A DNA stretch of 64,000 nucleotides from Mesostigma viride (GCA_009746045.1 RPFO01000595.1:1417623-1481622); one strand, 5' to 3'; counted from the first letter of the stretch, positions 20,844 to 34,777 are shown. Made by a program: numbers and translations. The notes: generated by a model not told the origin, from the sequence alone.

Positions 20844-23800
20844 ATGCCGTGTTGCTGCCCCTTCTCGCCACAGGAGGTGGCATTGAACATCCAGCACTGG
20901 GGCAAGGGGGCGGCCGAGGGGATGAAAGAAAATGCAGCTGCTTTGGGAGGCGAAGCAGACTGCGCCTCGGATTTCTGCGAATGCCGCCAGTCCGGCCGCA
21001 GGTGCACTGATGACTGCTGGTGCCAGATGGCGGGAGGCTCACACTGCGTGTTGGAGATAGCAACTAAAAAGCTCAAGTTACTCGACATTGTCAATGAGGG
21101 CGCAGGTGAGCCTTAAAACGTTGCACCGTCTTCATCATATTTTAGCTCGCATACTCGCCATATTTTGGGTGGCATTTTCTTCATATAGCGGCTAGCATTT
21201 TCTTCATATTTTGGCTACCATTTTCTTCATATTATATCATGCAATGTTATCCTGCATTTTCTGCAACGAGCTAAGAAGTGCCTTTATCTGGGCTTGGAAA
21301 ATAGATAATTATTACCGTTTGTGAGGTACCAACATCGTTTGAAACTCGCACTATCCAGACAGTGCTACGTAAAGGAGTAACGCGTATTACCCGCGTGCAT
21401 GGTGGCTCTAGTCATGCACATGTGTGCCTATGATGTGCCACCCACCAGATGATGCCTAGCTTTATTCAGTAATGCTGTGCCCATGCAGGGAGTTACTCTC
21501 TGCTGAGAAGCCATGACCTAGCTCGCCTTTGTATAGCCATGATGATCTTCCCCCCCTACGCCAGCGCCTTTCGGTAGGTGCTAGGATAGTCATAGTGGTG
21601 TGCAGGTGCACTTTGTGCATCCAGATCAGGTGTAGTTTACACCCTACCCTTGCAGGAAGTAGCCCAGAGTGTGTTAAAAGCCATATGCCCCTTCTCAGGG
21701 ATATGTGCTACATATACTCCCAACGGAGTTATGTTCCAATTCAATTCAATTCAATTCAATGGTGGCTCTGCTCTCGAATCGCTTGTAACGTCTGCATAAA
21801 AATAGCAGTCGCATGGCTAGCACGCAATCGACTGGATCCATGGACACTGCCACAGCGCCACCCTGCATGAAACTACTGGCAAGGGCTTTGTGTCATCAAT
21901 ACGAAATCCTTGAACACCGAGGCAAGAAGTTTAAGAATCTTAACTTGGCATCGGGAATGTACCTATGGTGCATGCAGGCAAAATTTGTCTACAGTTTTTT
22001 TCTTCAGTTCCATGAATCCTGTGTTCATATTTGATCGCCAGGACCATCAAAACCGCCTCATCAAGCCGCCACATCCTCCCAGATGGCGGCTTCGGGTGAG
22101 ACCTTGGCCGTGGATGTTGGCACCATGGGGGCGGCCGTAAATTACAACATAGCGGGGGCGGCCATAATCAGCGTGATGGAGACGGCCGGGGGCAGCAACT
22201 GGTGGCCCAGATGGGAACTCAAGCCAGGTAACATTTCTTGGATGAGTGAAGAATTCTTTTATTATTATTTGATTATGCTTTTGTGGGTAGTAAAGATGAC
22301 CGTTTATTGATTACTTAAGGATCCGTTTTATGGCTATTTTATGGGGAACAATATCGCTACACAAGCTAGTAACTTGCCATCCATAAGCCAGTTAAGTTGT
22401 CACTTACCAACCAGCTAACACCCACGAACCAGTCAAGTGTGCGACCCACAAACTAGCCAAGTGCGCCACCCACAAACCAGCCAATCCTTTCCCCTGATCT
22501 GCCACTCCGCCCTTCCTTCCCCGTCCCAACAATACAACCCTAAGGTGCTTCATTTTCAACTGTCAGTCACCTGAGGGTGCGTAGTAGATGGCATGGATTT
22601 AAAATTCCCACAACAGCCTGAGAAGCTATGTAGGTTCAAATGGAATGTGGGATGATGCGTCATCCCGTCTCTGCTTGCATGCCAGAGTATGACAAAGTAA
22701 ACGGTTCCGGGGCAGTTATGTTTTGGATAGCGGGTATGGAGGCTAACTGGGGCTGGATTTTCCACTTCCCCGGTTAGTGGCTGCCCATCAGTTTGCTGAG
22801 CTTGCCCCGCATATACCAGCTTCGTGTCGAAGGTGGCACATCAAGGGAGCAGCCTAGGCAGTCCGGTTTCGGGGCTGCAACCCGCCGGCAATTCTTCCAA
22901 TTCTCACAACCCTTGATTGATTCTTGCACCCCTGCTATTTCCCTTTCGACTGCCCTTTCCCTTTACCCTTTTGGCTGTCCTCTTGGCGGAGTACCGCTCC
23001 GGTAAATTCACGCAGCCTTCTGCTTTTTGCCGTCTATCAGTCACCTGTAAAAGAGCTACTTCCCTGTGGGCAGGTTTGCCTGGCACATGGTGCTCGTACA
23101 TGGCCGGAACGTCTCTTGGGTATCATTGCCGGGATATTGCTTGTGTTATGCACGAGTCTCACTTGAGTATAGCTTGCGACTAAGCTGCCTGAATATTGCT
23201 TGAATTTTGATGGAAGTAGTCATCTATATTGCTTGAATGCTTCCCCCTAGGACTTCCTGTGGGGCCATCCCGCTCCTCTCGTCAGGAGAGCAACCCATCC
23301 AGCGTATCTAGTAAGGAGAGAGCGAGCGGCATTTTCACAGCCAATCCACCCCTCTTGCCAAGCCGTAGAAGGGGTTGCACCTATGTGGAAGCCCGGATGG
23401 ATATATATGACACCTGACCTATTTTAGGCCATGACATGTGCTGGCATAACAGGGCCAGTGCCACTGCTAGTGCTATATCCGTTTCTAGCCGTAACAGCTG
23501 GTTGTTAAAGATAATATAGCGCGAGATAGTCAAAATTTACATATGACTATGAGTAAATATGCTATAAGTAATCCATAACATACACATATCGGCAGCGGTG
23601 TTTGTGAGTCTTATCCATGGCCTATGCTATCAAATGCTACTGATCGTTACACGGTCAATAGGAACATGCCATGCACAGTAGTAGAATATTGTGATGCATC
23701 ATGCATGCTATTCATATGCATTGCATGTTCCAATGCTGCTAATTATTGCCTCTGTGCAGGTACCGATGCCACAAGTCAGTGGCGGCAACACATAATAGTA

Positions 23801-26800
23801 ATATTGATAATGATAATAATAATAACTATCACAGTAGCATATTGTTCATAATGCTTTCAAGTCTTTCTCATCGTTTATGCTAAATGTCTAATACTGCTAC
23901 TTTTTGTATTCTGTACAGGCCCGGATGCCAGAGGTCAGAGGCGGCAGGACTTCCGGTACCGTCTCAAGAACGGGCAGCTCCGCGTCGCCTCGTTCAACGT
24001 TACGCAGGTCATCAGCCAAGGGGGCAACAATTCATACGAGAAATGCCAAAACGTGGTATCGTGCATCGTCAAGTCTGGCGCGGACATCGTTGCGTTGCAG
24101 GTCCTGTTATAGTAGTATTGATAGTCGCAGCTTCAATCGTTTGAGATGTACATTAAGCAGGTCGCTCCGCTCTTACCAGCCTCTGTAATCCCTGCAACAC
24201 ATTACTCAACTCACTACTAATACCTGCGACGGAATGACACCCGCGCCTATACTCTTGATGTGGGACACCCATTGGATTTGTCGCATTGCAGGTATTTGTA
24301 TAAATCGATATTCACACTTTAAATGTAAGATCACATGACAAAAATAGATTGGATGCCTGTACAGAATGACCTTAACGACTGGCAAAGTCGATTTCCTTCC
24401 GTGTTTTTGGGTAAATAAGGATCGTCACAAGTACTAGCCATATGGAAGTCTTAATACTGGAAATTTTGAATGCTGGCTGTGATGAGCTTTATTTTGTTTC
24501 TTCTAGAGGATTTAGCTCAAATCGATTGTTTGCAGCAACGTAGGGTGCTGTCATGTCGCCAATTTTACTGCCATGAACGCTATCGTAAAGTAAACGTGTT
24601 TATTGATGGCCTCAGCCTACCATGCACCTTTTTCTGTCACTGGCTGAGGATGCTTTTCATCCCTATTTTTAATCACCATTACCGCTTTAGTCGTGTTGTC
24701 CATCTAGCCCTCTCAATGCCACCATCCTTGCTTATTGACACTGTCTTAGCAGCTATTTATCCATGAGACAACCAGCGCAGGCCACACATCTGGAGAATCC
24801 GGACCATGGTAGCTCGAGCCTGCCGTTATCTTATTTATGAGTGGTGCATGGATCTGTGTCCACAGGCAGTTCACTATCGTGGTCACCATTGGTATACTTC
24901 TCTCATTGAAGGCCGAGAATGGGAGGCAAATCGATATTATTCATCATTGTTGCTGTTGCTGTTGCTGTTGCTTCGCCTTCACTCGTGCCTTCGCGCATTG
25001 CCTTGGTTCACCCATTATCGATGGACTACTATATTAATTCCTAGCTGTTTGATAAACTGCTGAACATCTCAAATACCACTAAACTACTAATAACTGCTAC
25101 TCATATCTCGGGGACGTATCTTACTTGTCTGCATGTTATGCATGTGTGCGTTTGCATGCTTCATTGCATATGTTTTGTGCTACGCAGGGAGTGAACTTGG
25201 ACAACGCGGGGCTGATCCGAGCATGCCTCCAGAGTGTAACGCAAGAAGTCTGGGAATGCAGGAGTGCACAGGGGAAGGTCAATGCCGCAGTCGACAACGA
25301 GCGTTGTGCCTTTGTGTGGAGAACAGGCAACCACAAGGTGCGTGTAGGGCTGCCTTGCAAAGCGGTAACTCTGCTTCTTCTGCCATGTTTTGTTCCTTCT
25401 TTCGTCGACATTCAAGCACTGATCATGTTATAGTTACCCGCACTGCAGGCAGGCTGGATCGGGGGCGATGGGGGAGTCAGGGGGCTGCGTCATAATCGCA
25501 CTCTATTAATTTGCATAACAGAAATGTTTGTATAACTAATTATGAGTGCCGTAATTGCTGGCCTGCAAGTTGGGGGCAGTACAGGCCGTGAAACTTAGAG
25601 GCATACCTGACCCCAGGGCTTACCAAACAATGGTTCGTGCATCGTGGGAGTATAGATTACGAATGACTTGCCATGACTAGCCCTTCCGAATGATGCTTCC
25701 TGCAACTTGGGGGAATAGAGATCCACGCAGGGGCTAGCACGACCAAGTGGTGGTACGTGAACAGGCACTGGGCCAAGTGGGACTGTCAATGTATCCTTAG
25801 AGCACAGATTATGAACAGTATCTAGTAATACTTATCAGTAGTATTAATAGTGTTATTGTTGTTTTTTTGTTAGCGCAATTTTGTTTTGCTAAACAAAGGT
25901 TTCTGATCATGGTTAGTCAGTACAATGGAATGCCCATAAGCCAACGGCAGAAACAAGGGTTTCTAGTACGTGAACATCCGGAATTTGTGCTAGAAACCCT
26001 TCCAGTACCTGAACATCCCACTTAAGGTGAGACTCAGGTGCTAGTAAGGAGCATTTACGTTTCAGAAACGTCTAGATCACTATAACGGAAGTTAATTTTT
26101 TTCCCTTTCTCTAATTACTTGTAGTGACTGTGCCTGATTGCATTACCTATTTTAGCTTCTACACCCATATCCATCTTGTTTGATTTTATTTTCACTTGTG
26201 CATGTAGTACAAGTGACAGCTGTTAGTTTGACATCGATCAGGTTTTGCCAGCGGAGGAAACCCACTGAGCGAAGTTGCTCTAGTTTATGCTTCCATACCT
26301 CCTGCATGGGCTTCAAACGAGTGCTGCAACTGAGGCGCAATATTCTGGGCCCAGCAGCTTCAACCAAGCTGACTTTCTTAGGACTATAACACGTTAGGGA
26401 CTAGGACTTGTTACTTCAGCTTATCTTCGCACAGCAAATTTTCACTCCGGAAAACCCTTTATTTGAAAGCATTCTCTGTCTCAGAAGCCCCCTACATTGT
26501 GTTTTCACGAGCATCGCTGACATCATCCAGTATTCATGCCCTCTGACAGATGCTGTGTGATTGGACTGGGACTTGATTTATTTTGCTCGCTGAACTCCTG
26601 CCTGGTGCGGACGAACAGGTTGCGGATGAAGGGCTTTGACTTATCATCATTATTTTGATTCTATTTGAAATATTTTGATGATTTTATTTTGCACTGTGGC
26701 GGACAGGGTACGAATGAAGGGATTCGCCTTCGACTCTATGTGCCCTTGGCAGTCGACGTGCACAGTCTGCAACTAATTGCTCCCCTGCCATATGGCTCAA

Positions 26801-29800
26801 CCCAGGCGAGTGTCTGCACGATCGATGTCCTGTAGTAGTGTATATGTGATCGAATTCATTAATAAGCGCGCACTCCTAGTGGCTTTCATCTTTTGCCAGT
26901 CCTTGCGTGCGCAGCGATCCAGATATTAGGGAGCCAAGGTAGCGCAAGAAGCACCAACACATGTCACAGAGTATGTCACAGAGTACTAGCTAGCTAGCTA
27001 CCCTGCCCAGGTCGCAGTTTGCATGAGACAGTGTGCAGCAGATTCCGAGGACCTGGCTGATTGACTTAGAGCGAGAGACAGTGGACAGGTCCATGTACCT
27101 GTGGTCAGTTTAAAGATGATTAGTAGCCATGATAAGGATAAGCACGCAGAGGAGTATGTATATGACTAGCTATCTTATCCAACATAGAGATCTTATCTGT
27201 AACTGTGATCCAACATAATTTGCACGAGATTTATTCTCTGTGGACTTTGCTCGTTAGCTTGTACCGTCCGCATGGTTAGTTTTGATTCAGTTCAGCCGAA
27301 AGGCCCTTCACGATTAGATAATTACGTGTTACTGGTTGGAAGTACTACAGGAGTTGGGACTACGCGCACAACGATGAATGAATGTAGCTTTGCATTATGT
27401 GAATAATACGTAGGCGGAGAGAAATGAGAAAGAAAGCGAGGCTCAGAATGGAAAACGGAGCAATGGACAGCCGTGATCGTGAGCCCAATCCCCAAGCACG
27501 CTACGCCTAAATGCCGACTGCACACCTACGGCTGGAAGCTGCTAGAGACGGACAACTGGACAATCCAATGCCATACGACCACATCACCCATCACAACGTC
27601 CTGTCGGCACCGGATATCCGGTACCGACAGGACACTATGCTATAGGCACTATAACTGGCACTGAACTGTCGGTCCACTCGACACCTCAGTACCGTATGGG
27701 TATTGAGGTGTCCCGCTCAGCCACGGTGGGCAGTACTCGGCACGCAGGCCGGAATCCGTGTGTCAGCCTAAACATCTCGGCTACTTACAGGGCCCGCTCA
27801 TTTAATCAAGGTTTAGCTAGTTTGTTTGTATGTTTGTTTACCGAACAACCGTTGAACTGACTGTAAGATTTAATAGTTCTTTGTTTGTTTGGTAATTGGT
27901 ATAACCCAGCCGGCAGCACTGTTGTTACCTCCAGTAAAGCACATTTGTCAGCCAAAGATTTTATATTTCTTTTTTTTTTACAGATAAAGAAGCACTTTTT
28001 ACAGTCAAAGAATATTTAGTTACACTTTCTTTTTTTGTTTGGAAGCTATTAAACACACAGTAGAGCACACTCGGGAATGAAATATTTGAATTTTTCTCGT
28101 TTTATTTAGCATTTTCAGGTGGTTACCGTCCAGAATTGATAACTATAATTAAAACTAACGATGCGGAGGGTGTATACCGAGAGAAAATTGTACAGCTACC
28201 CTGACACCTGTTTAAGGCTGTCATAGACAACATTAAGTTATAAACCATGTTCTATTGCAGTATACTGCCAGCAAGATAGTGTACCATCAAACATTTGTGT
28301 ATTGTTTGAGTAGTACTAGTATATTGTAGTACTACTATGTTGTAGTATATTGTAGGATATCGCAATATATTATACTATATTGTAGTATATTGTTGTACTA
28401 CTATATTGTAGTATATTGTGGTAGTAGTAGTACATTGTCAGAAATGTGCCTGCGCCAAGCTCGCGCTGATTGGGGGGATGACTAGGCATTTAGCGAATGC
28501 ATGGATAGCCAGGGAAGAAAATTGTCATGACGGCGTAGGGATACCCAGCAAGGTGCGAGATTAAAGGGAGGAGGGCAGAAGATTCCGCTATCTTTTCTTA
28601 CTGCTCTACGGCTTATCAGCTATACTATACGGCCTATTAGCAAGATAAGAGGGAGAAGGGCGAACAGAGGGAGGAGGGGCCGATGTGACGCAGGGTGCTT
28701 CATACTCATGCACCTAAACATGACGAACCTTATGTTTGCTGCTTGTCGTCAAGATAAAAGAGGAGGGCCAAAGGAGGGAGGTGGGGGTGAGATGACGCAT
28801 CGTGCTTCATACTCGTGCTTGCACGACATCACCAGCAGTAACCATGGCGACATATGTCGTCTTCAACTCCTGCTTGCAGGCGCAGGAGCCGCAAGTAATC
28901 TCACCAGAGGACGGGTGGGCGTTCTACGCCGGCATCACAAGATTCTCGCATTGATGCGCCAAAGGATTGACTTCCTATTACTTCCTATTGAAAACGTTGC
29001 TTTGAGGCGCAGGAGCCGCGGGGCACTTCACCCGATCATAGGTGGGCGTACTGCGCCGAGGTCAAAATTGTTGACCCAGATGCACCGGGGCGTCAAGAGC
29101 TCGTCATCATCAGCTGCCATCTGCCTCCTTTAAATGACGATGAGAGGATTATAACTGGTGGGTCACTATCTAGAAGGGCTAAGTGCGGTGCAAGCCGCAA
29201 GCATTGCGCGCACTATGACCCTTATATTGCACCCAACTCACTCTGTGTTGTTCAATACACGACTGGAAGTCACTTACACAATTGGATACTTTGGCATCGA
29301 GAGCATGGGTTCGACCAGTTGGCCACGGAAAATTCATCATTGTCGTTTAATGTCTTAGTATGCAGTTTGATTCGCTAGCCACCATGTAGGGTTGCCATAC
29401 ATTGGTTTGGTGGCTGTTTGATGATAAGATTAAATCGCGCCAACTGCCAACGATTCATGACAATGCTCATTGCTCTGCGTGTTGGTCTGGGCGATACATC
29501 CCTGGCGTAGCACTGCACCCCTTGCAGCTTCTTGCCATGAAATGTCAACGTTGCATGAACACGCACAGGAGGTCTATGGCAGTGCTATTGCCCGACTTGT
29601 TTTCTGTCTAGTCAGTTAACCACCTAGGCATATTAGGAAGAAGCAGCACCGACGACAGTTTATTCCTCTTTCGGGCTCGGCCTTCAGGCATACAGTATCA
29701 CATTGCAGTTTTGGGCAGTGCGAAAGCAACAAAGCTTCGGATAATCAGGTATTGTTTTGGTAAAATTTGATCCCACAATCTGAGGCTTAAAGTTAAGTAG

Positions 29801-32371
29801 AACAGAAAACGAGCCTGTTGCACCCGGTCATATTCGGGGTTCCTGGAAAGCGAGCATCGCTTGCATTGTTCTGCCCGCGCTTTTGAGAAGCGCAAACTAA
29901 GATCGACAGACACATTTATTTCAGAAGTTTAACGCAAATGCTGGGTCCCTGCTGCTACTAGCTGTCATGAAAAGGATTCATGAATGGGAATCGCTCCTGT
30001 GACACCTGTTGTTCCTAGGGTCACACGGTTGGTGGTGGATCTGGTTGATTGTGCCTGTGGGGGGTTGGTGGACCATCGGCCTGCCGCAGCTACCCGAGCG
30101 CTGATCCAGGATAAGGGCGAGCTTAAGTCGGTAGCGACCCGCGTTACGATGCCATATGAAGGCCGCGGTGCCCAGCCACTGGTGGTTATCTGCGGGGGCT
30201 TCAACTGGGGGTTGAGCAGGGAGACTCTGGCCTTCGTCGAACAGCAGGTACCTCATATGTATTAGTATATATAGCATTATACTAATATATGTAATAGTAT
30301 ATATATTAGTATGCTGCTATTAATTGAAAATGATAAGTAATGGGATTGAGACACGCAACACAGCAGCAAAACAGGAACAAGCTTCACTGAAAATATAGGG
30401 CTACCAGTACATATTGCACTTCAAATAAGAGTAGTGCTGCTTTGATATCTAAACTTATGTGTCGTGACAAGTGGATAGATATATCAGCTACAGGACAAAT
30501 GTATGGCAAGTGCATAAATGTCTGTTGATAGAAGTGGGAGCCTTGAGATGGCTTATGGTAAGCGCCATAAATCGATTGTAAAGTCTAGATAATGGCAATT
30601 GTGGCTGCTAATTAATTACAAATGCATATTTACGCCGGTATGGGCCAGAAATTCTTCTTAGGGGCATTCCTTTCACAGTGCCTGTTGAGATCTCTCACAA
30701 TATCATACATTCAAAGCTGGATGTTATGTTTGGTTTCTTTCATTTAAGGGCCCATGACTGAATGATTTTGTGCTCGCCTTTTCACGTGATTGGCCCCCCG
30801 TGATTTTGTGCCTGCCTTTTCACGTTTTGATGTGCCCATTTTCAGGTGCTGACAGGTAGCCCCTGGGAGACCGTCATACCATGCTACCTGTCCACAAACT
30901 TGGGACTGAGCGGCCACTATGATAACTTCCTTATCCGGAAAAGTGACCGTTCTTGCAAGGGATGGCAACAACAAGGGGTGAGGGAGTGGGAGATATGGGG
31001 TCCACAAGCGGACTTTGACAAGACGCTCTTCTCAGACCATAGGTAAGTTGACTTAACGAAATGTTTTCCTATTTTTGTTTCTCTTTACGAAGAGCCCTGG
31101 CATTCAATCCTTGCAAGAAAGCTTGGTCGTTTTATTTTAGGTCAGTCAAGATTGGTTGTTCTATTGCTGCTCGTCAACCCTTATTATATTTTGTAAATAC
31201 TGAAAATAAAATTCAACCCTAAAATTCAGTACTTCCAGCTTTACTTCCCAAATTCGTATTCAGCATCTCGGGGCTTGTTTCTCACTTTTGTACAAGCCCA
31301 TGGCTCATGGTGGAATCGAGAAGGTCCTGATGGCACTCAGCCATCAGTTTGTACAACATTATCGCACCCAAACTCCTATTGGGGGGTTGCCTCACGAACC
31401 CGTCGTAGCTTGGTGACTACCTGCATGCGTTGTTCGCACCTTGGTGCTAGCCTAAAGTGCCTGGTTTTTAGCATCTGTGTCTCAGTCACGCCTCGATGCG
31501 CACATGGATCTCATCAAGCGGGGAAAGGTGGCCAATACTATAGCGCTGTATACAACGACCTCCTAAGAGACGACCTCAAGCTGAGGCAGTTGGGCTGTCA
31601 CCTGTACATGGGCCATGTGCAGTCCCCTGGGCTGTCCACGGGCAGTCACCTGTACAGGGGTCATGGGTCACTCTAACAAATGGATCCCTACACGCAACTC
31701 TAGCGTGGACCGCGTTGTACACCGTCCAACGTTACTGTGTAGTGTGGGTCACACTAGTAGGCTAGGGTTCCGAGACCCAGGCATCCCAGCCTGCATGCCT
31801 CACACTCCGAGCGAGCTCGCATCAAACCCTGTAGACAGAGATAGTTTGGGGCACATTCGAGCTACTTGCAAACCCAATTCAACCCCAAACCCTCTTTCAT
31901 ATTTCAACACCGGCACAGCATATGTCTTGATATCGTAATCAACTTTATGTGGATATGTGCACACTTATCGACTGTGTGGCACACTAGGGCTTTGGCCTAG
32001 AGTTGCTTGGAAGACAGACGTCTTTCATGGCAGAAAGGCAGGCCAGTTGGGGCCGTCATGTCACCGATCAAGTGCATGTGCATGCCTTGTGGCACCACAA
32101 TAACTTGTCAGTGCCCTATCCATGCGGCGTTGCTTTCATTGACCGGAGTTGCATGTATGAGCTGTTTCTCGTCCTAATTGCTATGTTTGCGTCTGTCTTC
32201 ATGCGTTATCTGGCTTGTTACAGGTGCATCACCGCGGACTTCACATTGGGCACCCTGCCGCCCCTGGCCCGGGGTGAGCGCCCTGCCGCGACCATCAGCC
32301 AGAAGGAGTTCGAGGCCCCACGTCCTTTAGCTCCTGAGAGACCACGGGAGCTGGCATTCCTGATTGGCTAG
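20844..32371 (+). CDS. Multi-exon gene: cysteine-rich N-terminus plus EEP (DNase I-like) fold
   Basis: Exons: 20844-21105, 22042-22227, 23919-24100, 25188-25337, 29007-29157, 30090-30247, 30846-31042, 32224-32371. All phases match, giving 1434 coding bases (477 aa). Exon 1 has a cysteine cluster (CASDFCECRQSGRRC, CTDDCWC) resembling CXC-type zinc domains. Exons 3-8 carry the endonuclease/exonuclease/phosphatase fold: LRVASFNV, SGADIVALQ, NERCAFVWR, ELVIISCHLPP, PLVVICGGFNWG, HYDNFLI and FSDHR. Family members cut nucleic acids or phosphoesters with Asn, Glu, His, Asp, Asn, Asp and His. Here the Glu after ALQ is Gly and the Asp of GDFN is Gly, so activity is doubtful. An optional extra exon near 26707 cannot be excluded. 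Exon 3 uses a weak donor (GTCCTG). The last ~45 residues form a Pro/Arg-rich tail. Introns are 0.5-3.7 kb. The partner and role are unknown. Confidence 0.8.
21701..21761 (-). repeat. (TTGAA)n-tailed hairpin repeat, copy 1, in EEP intron 1
   Basis: Read on the minus strand this is a short (ATTGA)n tract followed by GGAACATAACTCCGTTGGGAG and a GTAGCACAT-like end. The core CTCCGTTGGGAG recurs next to (TTAAA)n at 34631-34690 and in decayed form at 44268-44306. It is probably the 3' end of a small retroelement family. Confidence 0.55.
28312..28437. repeat. TAGTATATTG-type AT-rich repeat in EEP intron 4
   Basis: Irregular tandem copies of TAGTATATTGTAG and its variants, with TACTACTA interspersed, form a low-complexity tract inside the 3.7-kb fourth intron (25338-29006). 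Confidence 0.7.
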
Positions 32372-32429
32372 GCCTGCGACGTACGCATGTCTATTGCCAG
32401 TCTGCTGGCTATTCATAGTAACATTCAGC

Positions 32430-32660
32430 TCTCTGCATAGCAGCTTGGCGATGGCACTGTTGATGCGAGCCCCGCTCTGCGTAGCAGCTTGGTGTTGGCA
32501 CTGTTGATGCGAGCCTCCCTCGATCTCCTGCATTCGTCAGCGTCCACGCCCCCGCGCGGTATGAGGTCAGGACGTTCTAGATGACAACCTTGAACAGGCT
32601 TAACGGCACGGGGCAGCGCGCGGAGTTGCTCCACCAGCGAACAGCGGCAGCACTCGCCGA
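32430..32660 (-). mobile_element. Old, decayed LINE relic between EEP gene and younger LINE copy
   Basis: The order GTAGCAGCTTGG, TCTCCTGCATTCGTCAGCGTCC, GACAACCTTGAACAGG and GTTGCTCCACCAGCG parallels 15985-16135 of the full-length LINE at roughly 70% identity by eye. A ~45-bp segment (GCTTGGxGxTGGCACTGTTG) is duplicated in tandem. Confidence 0.5.
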
Positions 32661-32771
32661 GTTTCCCCCACATGCGAGTGACCAAATTGAACCCATCCGG
32701 GTCTTCATTTCGTATTCGCAGTAGCTAAGTAAAGTACTTGCGTGTCATGCGCATGGGCATGCCATGGAGTG

Positions 32772-34037
32772 GACCGTCATCCGCACGCTGTATGAGGGGT
32801 CCACCACTTCGGTGCGCACTCAGCACGGCATAACCCCGCCCTGCCCACTGCAGACCGGCGTCTGGCAGGGTTGCGTCCTGTCGCCGTACCTGTTTATTAT
32901 TGTAGTGGATTATGTTATGCGCCAGGCACGTGCTCGCTTTGCTAGCATTGCAGGCCGTGCCCCTGCCCTAGCGATCACGAACGAGCTTGGGGAAGGGGGG
33001 CCGACTAACAAGCAGAATTTACTAGCTGACCTCCTTTATGCCGACGACATCACGCTCATCGAGAAGCCGGAGTCTGCCCAACTTTGGCTGGACTGCCTGG
33101 CGCTCGAGGCTCGGGCGGTTGGTCTAGAAATCAGCCCCAAAACGGAGGCCCTGGCCCTCGGCATGGCAGGGCCCCCACCCACACTCCGCCTCTTAGACGA
33201 TGCCGAGGTCAACTACCCTACTTCAGGCCGCTTCAAGCTGCTCGGCAGTTGGCTTCCTGACTGCGAGGACGACATGACGACACGGATCGGCATGGCGTGG
33301 GCGCACCTCCATGACCACCGCCGCTGGTGGAGCAACCCCGCCCTACCCCGGATCGTCAAGCGTGACCTCTTCAAGGTCGTCATTCTGACGATCCTGACCT
33401 ACGGCGCCGAGACGTGGACACTGATGCAGGAGCTGGAGCAACGACTCGACGGCGCCGTCACCAAGATGCTGCGCAAGGCCCTTAACATCCCCTTTGGTTT
33501 GCACATTAGTAATGAGGATTTGTACGCTGATTTGCCCTATGTTTCCCACATTATTAGGCACAGGCGCCTGGGCCTAGCCGGGCACCTGGCCCGCACAGAT
33601 CAGGTAGATACATCAGATAGACTAGCTGGCACCAAGCCCGCCCAGCCTGGGCGATATGTCCTCACCTGGCGTGCCCCCGGCCGCGCGCGGCAGGGCCGCC
33701 ACCCGTGGACTTTTCGTGATAGACTCGGCATGGACATGTGCTACACTAGACGTGACGGGCTCACCCCCGGGCAGCCTCCTGGTTTGTCTGTAATATGGAG
33801 GCAGATGGTGCGCAAGGATAGATGGCAAGTAGTGATGAAGGAGACCACCCCCAAGCCTGTGGGGGCTCCGCGTGTGACCAAGTATGGCATTCATAGCGAT
33901 TCGGGCCGCGGTGCCCACACCCCTGTAACTAGGACCTAGATAGCTTATACCATCCATTCCATCCCATGTTCCCCTCCCACTGAGGACTTATGCTCACGTG
34001 ACGCAGTCACGTGTCTATTAATTAATTAATTAATTAA
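32772..34037 (+). mobile_element. 5'-truncated LINE copy with open RT C-terminal frame
   Basis: The copy is flanked by the 12-bp target duplication TGCCATGGAGTG (32760-32771, 34038-34049). It starts inside the RT palm (TVIRTLYEGSTTSVRTQHGI) and stays open to the stop at 33937-33939: GVWQGCVLSPYLF, then LLADLLYADDITLIEKPES, ILTYGAETWTL and the same C-terminus as the 15.4-18.9 kb copy. It has the extra G at 32995-33000 that keeps the frame. Near-identity to that copy implies recent mobility. It ends in the CACGTGAC hairpin (33996-34014) and (ATTA)n. Confidence 0.92.
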
Positions 34038-34396
34038 TGCCATGGAGTGCTATGCTAATCTGATTAGAAAAATAATTACAGGAAAAATAGTTCGTCTTCG
34101 CAGTAGCTAGGGGAGCCAGCTGCCGAGCATATCTGTGATCTGGAGGCTGATGACTCGCAAAGACGTATGGTCATGAATTAGAGACAACCTACAGGCAATC
34201 GGTGGGGGTGACGCGTGAGACCAAATATGGTAAAACTAGCGGTTTGGGGTGGGACGCCTGCAAAACCACAACTAGAGGTTGGATAGGCACCCATTCAGGA
34301 TCGACACCACCCATTTCATTTAGGATTGTGTTTGGTCACATGACGCAGTCTACGTGTAGTCAGATGGCATTATGATATCAACTAGTACTCCAAGGC

Positions 34397-34630
34397 TTAA
34401 TTAATTAATTAATAGACACGTGACTGCGTCACGTGAGCATAAGTCCTCTGTGGGAGGGGAACATGGAATGGAATGGATGGTGTAAGCTGTCTAGGTCCTA
34501 GTTACAGGGTTGTAGGCACCACGGCCTGAATCGCTATGAATGCCATACGCGGTCACATGCACGCGGAGCCCCCGCAGACTTGGGGGTGGTCTCCTTCATC
34601 ACTACTTGCCATCTATCCTTGCGTACCATT
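34397..34630 (-). mobile_element. LINE 3' end fragment with hairpin and (TTAA)n tail
   Basis: The last ~230 bases of the same LINE family lie on the minus strand: a (TTAA)n tract, the CACGTGACTGCGTCACGTG hairpin, then the 3' UTR and final codons. At its truncated 5' end it abuts the (TTAAA)n repeat at 34631. Confidence 0.85.
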
Positions 34631-34690
34631 AAATTAAATTAAATTAAATTATAACATGTCTCCGTTGGGAGATCATGTAGCACATATTCC
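34631..34690 (+). repeat. (TTAAA)n-tailed hairpin repeat, copy 2
   Basis: (TAAAT)n is followed by TATAACATGTCTCCGTTGGGA and GATCATGTAGCACATA. It shares its core with 21701-21761 and 44262-44310. Confidence 0.55.
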
Positions 34691-34777
34691 AGGTTGGATG
34701 GGTGGTGTGGAGGAAGCCGCGTAATCGAACTAACCTAACTCTAAGCTATATCTATTCTAGAAAAAGCCTATCTACGC

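Noticed and set aside
28708-29133. 141-codon frame across EEP exon 5
   Set aside because: It reads the wrong frame. The supported exon (29007-29157) gives EVKIVDPDAPG and SCHLPP in another frame.
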